Of a stretch of 35,702 nucleotides of DNA, positions 32,200 to 35,702 are shown piece after piece. The stretch spans positions 1 through 35,702 of the forward strand of contig CANQRR010000036.1 in assembly GCA_947626285.1 (NCBI GenBank), written 5' to 3'. A model generated the notes under the pieces. The model had not been told where the DNA came from. It saw only the letters and a program-made list of their open reading frames with translations, and ran no database searches. This stretch comes from an uncultured Lachnospiraceae bacterium. GTDB taxonomy: Bacteria > Bacillota > Clostridia > Lachnospirales > Lachnospiraceae. The position numbers and the translations under genes were made by a program. Each line of letters begins with the position of its first letter. Position 1 is the stretch's first letter.

Positions 32200-32238
32200 A
32201 CCCCGGGAGCCTTGCGGTGCAAGGCTCCCGGGGCTCTT
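32200..32238 (+). terminator. Strong Rho-independent terminator right of core 3
   Basis: CCCCGGGAGCCTTGC pairs with GCAAGGCTCCCGGGG around a short loop, followed by CTCTTTAT. If core 3 is the original chromosomal site, this would be the native terminator of the target gene. Confidence 0.85.
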
Positions 32239-32374
32239 TATATCCATTTGACCACGTTTTGACAGCACTTTATACGAAACATTTAATAGCAAAGACGCCA
32301 CCGAGCAGCCGGCGGCTCTTATTTTTTGAGATGTTTAATTATATCATTTTTTTCGATAATGATATAATTAATTG

Positions 32375-32404
32375 TTGACGATAATATATCTATGGTTGTA
32401 TAAT
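32375..32404 (+). promoter_or_regulatory. Promoter of the Fic-hsdM-hsdS operon
   Basis: TTGACG, 18-bp spacer, TATAAT, about 35 bp before the Fic gene. CGATAAT is repeated at 32354 and 32379, giving a possible operator for the Fic protein's C-terminal HTH. Confidence 0.65.
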
Positions 32405-32439
32405 CTATATGCAACATTATCTTTGATCCAGGTGATTTC

Positions 32440-33498
32440 ATGCGTAATTACGACTTTATCAGCAGATACGACGCTCTTCTCTCCCCCGACATTGTGGCGC
32501 TGCTTTCCCAGATCCACGAGTTCAAAGGCGAGCAGGCCAAGCTCATGGCCGCCAAAGAGGACACGCTCATCCAATTGGTGGAGATCGCCAAGATCCAGAG
32601 CACAGAAGCGTCCAACAAGATCGAGGGCATCTACACCTCGGACGAGCGGCTGAAGAAGATCGTGCGGGAGAAAACCATGCCCAAGACCCGCGGCGAGAAG
32701 GAGATCGCCGGGTACAGGGACGTTCTGGCTACCATCCATGAAAGCCATGACTATATCCCCCTGCGGTCCTCCGTCATTTTGCAGCTCCACCGGGACCTCT
32801 ATAAATACAGCGGTTTCTCCATTGGCGGTCACTACAAAAATTCCGACAACATCATCGAGGAAACGGACGCCGCCGGGAACAAGGCCGTGCGCTTCCAGCC
32901 TGTCCCCGCGTGGGAAACATCCGAGGACATGGATCGGCTGTGTGCAGCATACGACAAGGCTCTGCGTGACCCAGCCCTGGACCCGCTGCTGCTCATGCCC
33001 ATGTTCATTCTGGACTTCCTCTGCATCCACCCTTTCAACGACGGCAACGGCCGCATGAGCCGGCTTCTGACGCTGCTGCTCCTCTATCGAGCAGGCTATG
33101 CAGTAGGGAAATACATCTCCATCGAGCGGCTCATTGAGACGTCCGAAGAGACCTATTACGAGGCTTTGCAGGAAAGCTCCGCCGGCTGGCATGAGGGCGC
33201 AAACGACTACGCCCCCTTTGCCCGGTATATGCTGGGCATCGTGGCGGCGGCCTATCGGGAATTCGACAGCCGGGCACAGCTTCTGACCGACCCAGAGCTT
33301 TCCAAGCCCGACCGGGTGCGGGAGATCATCAAGGGGACACTGGGGAAGATCACCAAAGCGGAGGTCATGGAAAAATGCCCGGACATCGCCCAGATCACGG
33401 TGCAGCGGGCGCTGAACGAGCTGGTGAAGTCCGGCCAGGTCATCAAGCTGGGCGGCGGGCGCTACACCGCATACACTTGGAACAGGGAGAGAGACTGA
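32440..33498 (+). CDS. Fic-family protein with internal inhibitory helix and C-terminal winged HTH
   Basis: 352 residues. The N-terminal inhibitory motif SNKIEG (58-63) makes this a self-restrained class II Fic protein. The catalytic loop HPFNDGNGRMSR starts at H197 and is complete. The C-terminal ~80 residues (about 275-345, with KITKAEVMEKCPDIAQITVQ) look like a winged helix-turn-helix, suggesting DNA binding and autoregulation. It starts an operon with hsdM one base downstream. GC content is visibly higher than in element B. Confidence 0.9.
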   Translation: MRNYDFISRYDALLSPDIVALLSQIHEFKGEQAKLMAAKEDTLIQLVEIAKIQSTEASNKIEGIYTSDERLKKIVREKTMPKTRGEKEIAGYRDVLATIHESHDYIPLRSSVILQLHRDLYKYSGFSIGGHYKNSDNIIEETDAAGNKAVRFQPVPAWETSEDMDRLCAAYDKALRDPALDPLLLMPMFILDFLCIHPFNDGNGRMSRLLTLLLLYRAGYAVGKYISIERLIETSEETYYEALQESSAGWHEGANDYAPFARYMLGIVAAAYREFDSRAQLLTDPELSKPDRVREIIKGTLGKITKAEVMEKCPDIAQITVQRALNELVKSGQVIKLGGGRYTAYTWNRERD

Positions 33499-33499
33499 C

Positions 33500-35008
33500 A
33501 TGGTAACAGGCGAACTGAAAAACAAAATCGACAGCCTCTGGGAGATATTCTGGACCGGCGGGCTTACCAACCCCCTGGACGTGATCGAGCAGATGACCTA
33601 CCTCATGTTCATCCACGACCTGGACGAGGCGGACAGCCTCCGGGCCAAGGAGAGCGCCATGCTGGGCCTGCCCTACGAGAGCCTCTTCCCCCCGGAGGTA
33701 CAGATCGGCGGCCGGACTGTCGACGGCGGCCAGCTCAAGTGGAGCACGTTCCACGACTTCCCTGCTGGGAAGATGTACGCCGTCGTCCAGGAGTGGGTGT
33801 TCCCCTTCATCAAGGAGCTGCACGGGGACAAGGAGAGCGCCTATTCCAAGTACATGTCCGACGCCATCTTCAAGCTGCCCACGCCGCTGATCCTGGACAA
33901 GGTGGTCACGGCCATGGACGGCATCTATGCCCAGATAGAGCAGGTCCAGTCCGCCGACGTGCGGGGCGACGTATACGAATATCTGCTGTCCAAGCTCTCC
34001 ACCGCCGGCGTCAACGGCCAGTTCCGCACGCCCCGGCACATCATCCGCATGATGGTGGACATGCTCCAGCCCAAGCCGGACGACACGGTCTGCGACCCGG
34101 CCTGCGGCACCTCCGGCTTTCTGGTGGCCGTCAGCGATTATCTGAAGGAGAACCGCAAGGCGGATGTATTTTTCAATCGGCAGAACAAGGACCACTACAT
34201 GAACCACATGTTCCACGGCTACGATATGGACCGGACCATGCTCCGCATCGGCGCCATGAACATGATGACCCACGGCGTGGACAACCCCTTCATCGAGTAC
34301 CGGGACAGCCTCAGCGACCAGAACCCAGACCGGGACAAGTATTCCCTCATCCTGGCAAATCCCCCCTTTAAGGGCAGCCTGGACGCGGACATCGTCAGCA
34401 CGGACCTTTTGAAGGTCTGCAAGACGAAAAAGACGGAGCTGCTGTTTCTGGCGCTGTTCCTGCAGATGCTGAAGGTGGGCGGCCGCTGCGCCTGCATCGT
34501 TCCGGACGGGGTGCTGTTCGGCTCCTCCACCGCCCACAAGGCCATCCGGAAGGAGCTCATCGAGAACAACCGCCTGGAGGCCGTGGTGTCCATGCCCTCC
34601 GGGGTGTTCAAGCCCTATGCCGGCGTGTCCACCGCCGTGCTGGTGTTCACGAAGACCGGCCACGGCGGCACGGATCAGGTCTGGTTTTACGACATGCGGG
34701 CCGATGGCTTCAGCCTGGACGACAAGCGCACGCCCACGAAAGAAAACGACATCCCCGACATCGTGGCCCGGTTCCACGACCTGGCCGCCGAGGAGTCCCG
34801 CGCCCGCACGGACCAGAGCTTCCTGGTCCCCAAGGACGAGATCGCCGGCAACGACTATGACCTCTCCATCAACAAGTATAAAAAGACGGAGTACGCCCCT
34901 GTGGAGTACCCGCCCACCAGCGAGATCATGGCAGAACTGCGTGCGTTGGAAGAAGAGATAGGCAAGACGATGGACGAGTTGGAAAAACTGCTCAATTCGG
35001 ATTTGTGA
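33500..35008 (+). CDS. hsdM: Type I DNA methyltransferase subunit M (second system)
   Basis: 502 residues, one base after the Fic stop. N-terminal helical domain (NPLDVIEQMTYLMFIHDLDE), SAM motif I DPACGTSGF with D199, catalytic NPPF at 287-290, and C-terminal helices (IMAELRALEEEIGKTMDELE). It is a different subfamily from the HsdM at 23843: N-termini and motif IV differ, and it is much more GC-rich. It appears intact. Confidence 0.95.
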   Translation: MVTGELKNKIDSLWEIFWTGGLTNPLDVIEQMTYLMFIHDLDEADSLRAKESAMLGLPYESLFPPEVQIGGRTVDGGQLKWSTFHDFPAGKMYAVVQEWVFPFIKELHGDKESAYSKYMSDAIFKLPTPLILDKVVTAMDGIYAQIEQVQSADVRGDVYEYLLSKLSTAGVNGQFRTPRHIIRMMVDMLQPKPDDTVCDPACGTSGFLVAVSDYLKENRKADVFFNRQNKDHYMNHMFHGYDMDRTMLRIGAMNMMTHGVDNPFIEYRDSLSDQNPDRDKYSLILANPPFKGSLDADIVSTDLLKVCKTKKTELLFLALFLQMLKVGGRCACIVPDGVLFGSSTAHKAIRKELIENNRLEAVVSMPSGVFKPYAGVSTAVLVFTKTGHGGTDQVWFYDMRADGFSLDDKRTPTKENDIPDIVARFHDLAAEESRARTDQSFLVPKDEIAGNDYDLSINKYKKTEYAPVEYPPTSEIMAELRALEEEIGKTMDELEKLLNSDL

Positions 35009-35015
35009 GGGCGAT

Positions 35016-35633
35016 ATGGTCAAGACTTTTGCAGAAATCTTAGAAATATATAATGGCCGCAGCCAAAAAGATGTGGAGAACCCATCAGGAGCATATCCCA
35101 TCTATGGAAGCGGTGGTATAATGGGATATGCTGATAGGTACATATGTCCTCCTAATACCATTGTGTTGGGGAGAAAAGGCAGCATCAATAACCCAATTTT
35201 TGTCGATCGCGCATTTTGGAACGTCGATACAGCATTCGGTCTTGTTGCCAATCAAGAAATGCTTCGCCCAAAGTACCTATACTTTTTTTGCCGTTCTTTC
35301 GATTTTGAGAAACTGAATACTACTGTCACTATTCCAAGCCTGACAAAAGCAAATCTACTCAAAATCAGTTTGGATCTTCCCCCTCTATCAGAACAAGACG
35401 CCGTAATAAATCAACTGGAGGAAGCCGAAAAGCTTATTGCCTTATATCATCAGCAGCTCACAAAGCTGGACAAGCTCATCAAAGCCCGATTTGTCGAGAT
35501 GTTTGGTGATTGCAAAGTCAATCCTAAAGGATGGAAAACCAGACAACTAGAAGATGTTTCGGAAGTTGGCTCAAGTAAGCGTGTTTTTGTCGAAGATCTG
35601 CTTGATCGTGGAATTCCATTTTTTAGAGACTAA
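35016..35633 (+). CDS. hsdS: Type I specificity subunit S, truncated in its second domain (second system)
   Basis: 205 residues. A complete first target-recognition domain (about 1-120) and the conserved helices SEQDAVINQLEEAEKLIALY lead to EMFGDCKVNPKGWKTRQLED, the normal start of the second domain. A TAA follows GIPFFRD, where family members usually continue (GIPFfRg.ei). The next bases in frame, KSKFEKLGEEMLTRKK, do not look like HsdS. Codon use is more AT-rich than in hsdM. It may be a broken gene, a recombination joint in a specificity-switching locus, or a functional half-subunit. Confidence 0.8.
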   Translation: MVKTFAEILEIYNGRSQKDVENPSGAYPIYGSGGIMGYADRYICPPNTIVLGRKGSINNPIFVDRAFWNVDTAFGLVANQEMLRPKYLYFFCRSFDFEKLNTTVTIPSLTKANLLKISLDLPPLSEQDAVINQLEEAEKLIALYHQQLTKLDKLIKARFVEMFGDCKVNPKGWKTRQLEDVSEVGSSKRVFVEDLLDRGIPFFRD

Positions 35634-35702
35634 CTATTAAAAGTCAAGTCTAAATTTGAGAAGTTGGGCGAAGAGATGTTGACCCGTAAGAAGGTATAGC
35701 AA

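Noticed and set aside
32368-33570. 400-codon minus-strand frame
   Set aside because: Antisense of the Fic gene, which has complete catalytic and inhibitory motifs.
33443-35101. 552-codon open frame on the minus strand
   Set aside because: Exact antisense of the well-supported hsdM; low-complexity His/Val-rich product typical of a GC-rich shadow frame.

Overview
The window looks like accessory DNA of a gut-type Clostridia (Firmicutes; the GC-rich right-hand genes would suit Oscillospiraceae). Strong GGAGG ribosome binding sites, TTGACA/TATAAT promoters, Tn4451-style genes (large serine recombinase with DUF4368-like tail, TnpW- and TnpV-like proteins, MobC) and Tn916/Tn5801-style integrases all point that way. 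I found no rRNA or tRNA gene and no clear housekeeping gene: almost everything is mobile, regulatory or defensive.

Three copies of a 10-11 bp core (GAGTGGGAATA at 126 and 8945, GAGTGGGAATG at 32180) lie in the same orientation. This is the core I recall for Tn5801-like elements that integrate at the 3' end of guaA. Each copy reads Glu-Trp-Glu-stop, with three different stop codons. The ~135 bp left of the first and third cores align without gaps (~64% by hand count) and carry TGATA repeats, so both look like element right arms. The simplest reading is a tandem pile-up: the tail of one element (1-136), element A (137-8955), element B (8956-32190), then flanking DNA. A single 32-kb composite with an internal relic core is the alternative.

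Element A (8.8 kb) carries a tyrosine integrase, two related sigma-70-like proteins, several small HTH/RHH regulators, a palindrome-rich 700-bp gap, a free-standing VapE-C-terminus-like protein and an HNH nuclease. It has no visible mobilization or full replication gene. Element B starts with a decayed xis-int pair, a MobC-like gene and a hairpin cluster resembling an oriT. It was then invaded by a serine-recombinase transposon bounded by 28-bp imperfect inverted repeats (10886-22338). That transposon carries its own MobC and oriT-like hairpins, a nine-unit degenerate repeat array, and a cargo operon (GNAT pseudogene, P-loop kinase, membrane protein, flavodoxin-ferredoxin EFR1, TfoX-like, GNAT, geranylgeranyl-reductase-like flavoprotein). 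An IS1634-family element with a 75-bp target duplication sits at the promoter of this operon.

The right half of element B is a defence module: small Cys/His protein, half-size HsdS, HsdM, HsdS, HsdR and a YgjP-like metalloprotease, then a VbhA-Fic toxin-antitoxin pair and a membrane-anchored protein. Beyond the right core a second, GC-richer operon (self-inhibited Fic protein, HsdM, truncated HsdS) runs off the window.
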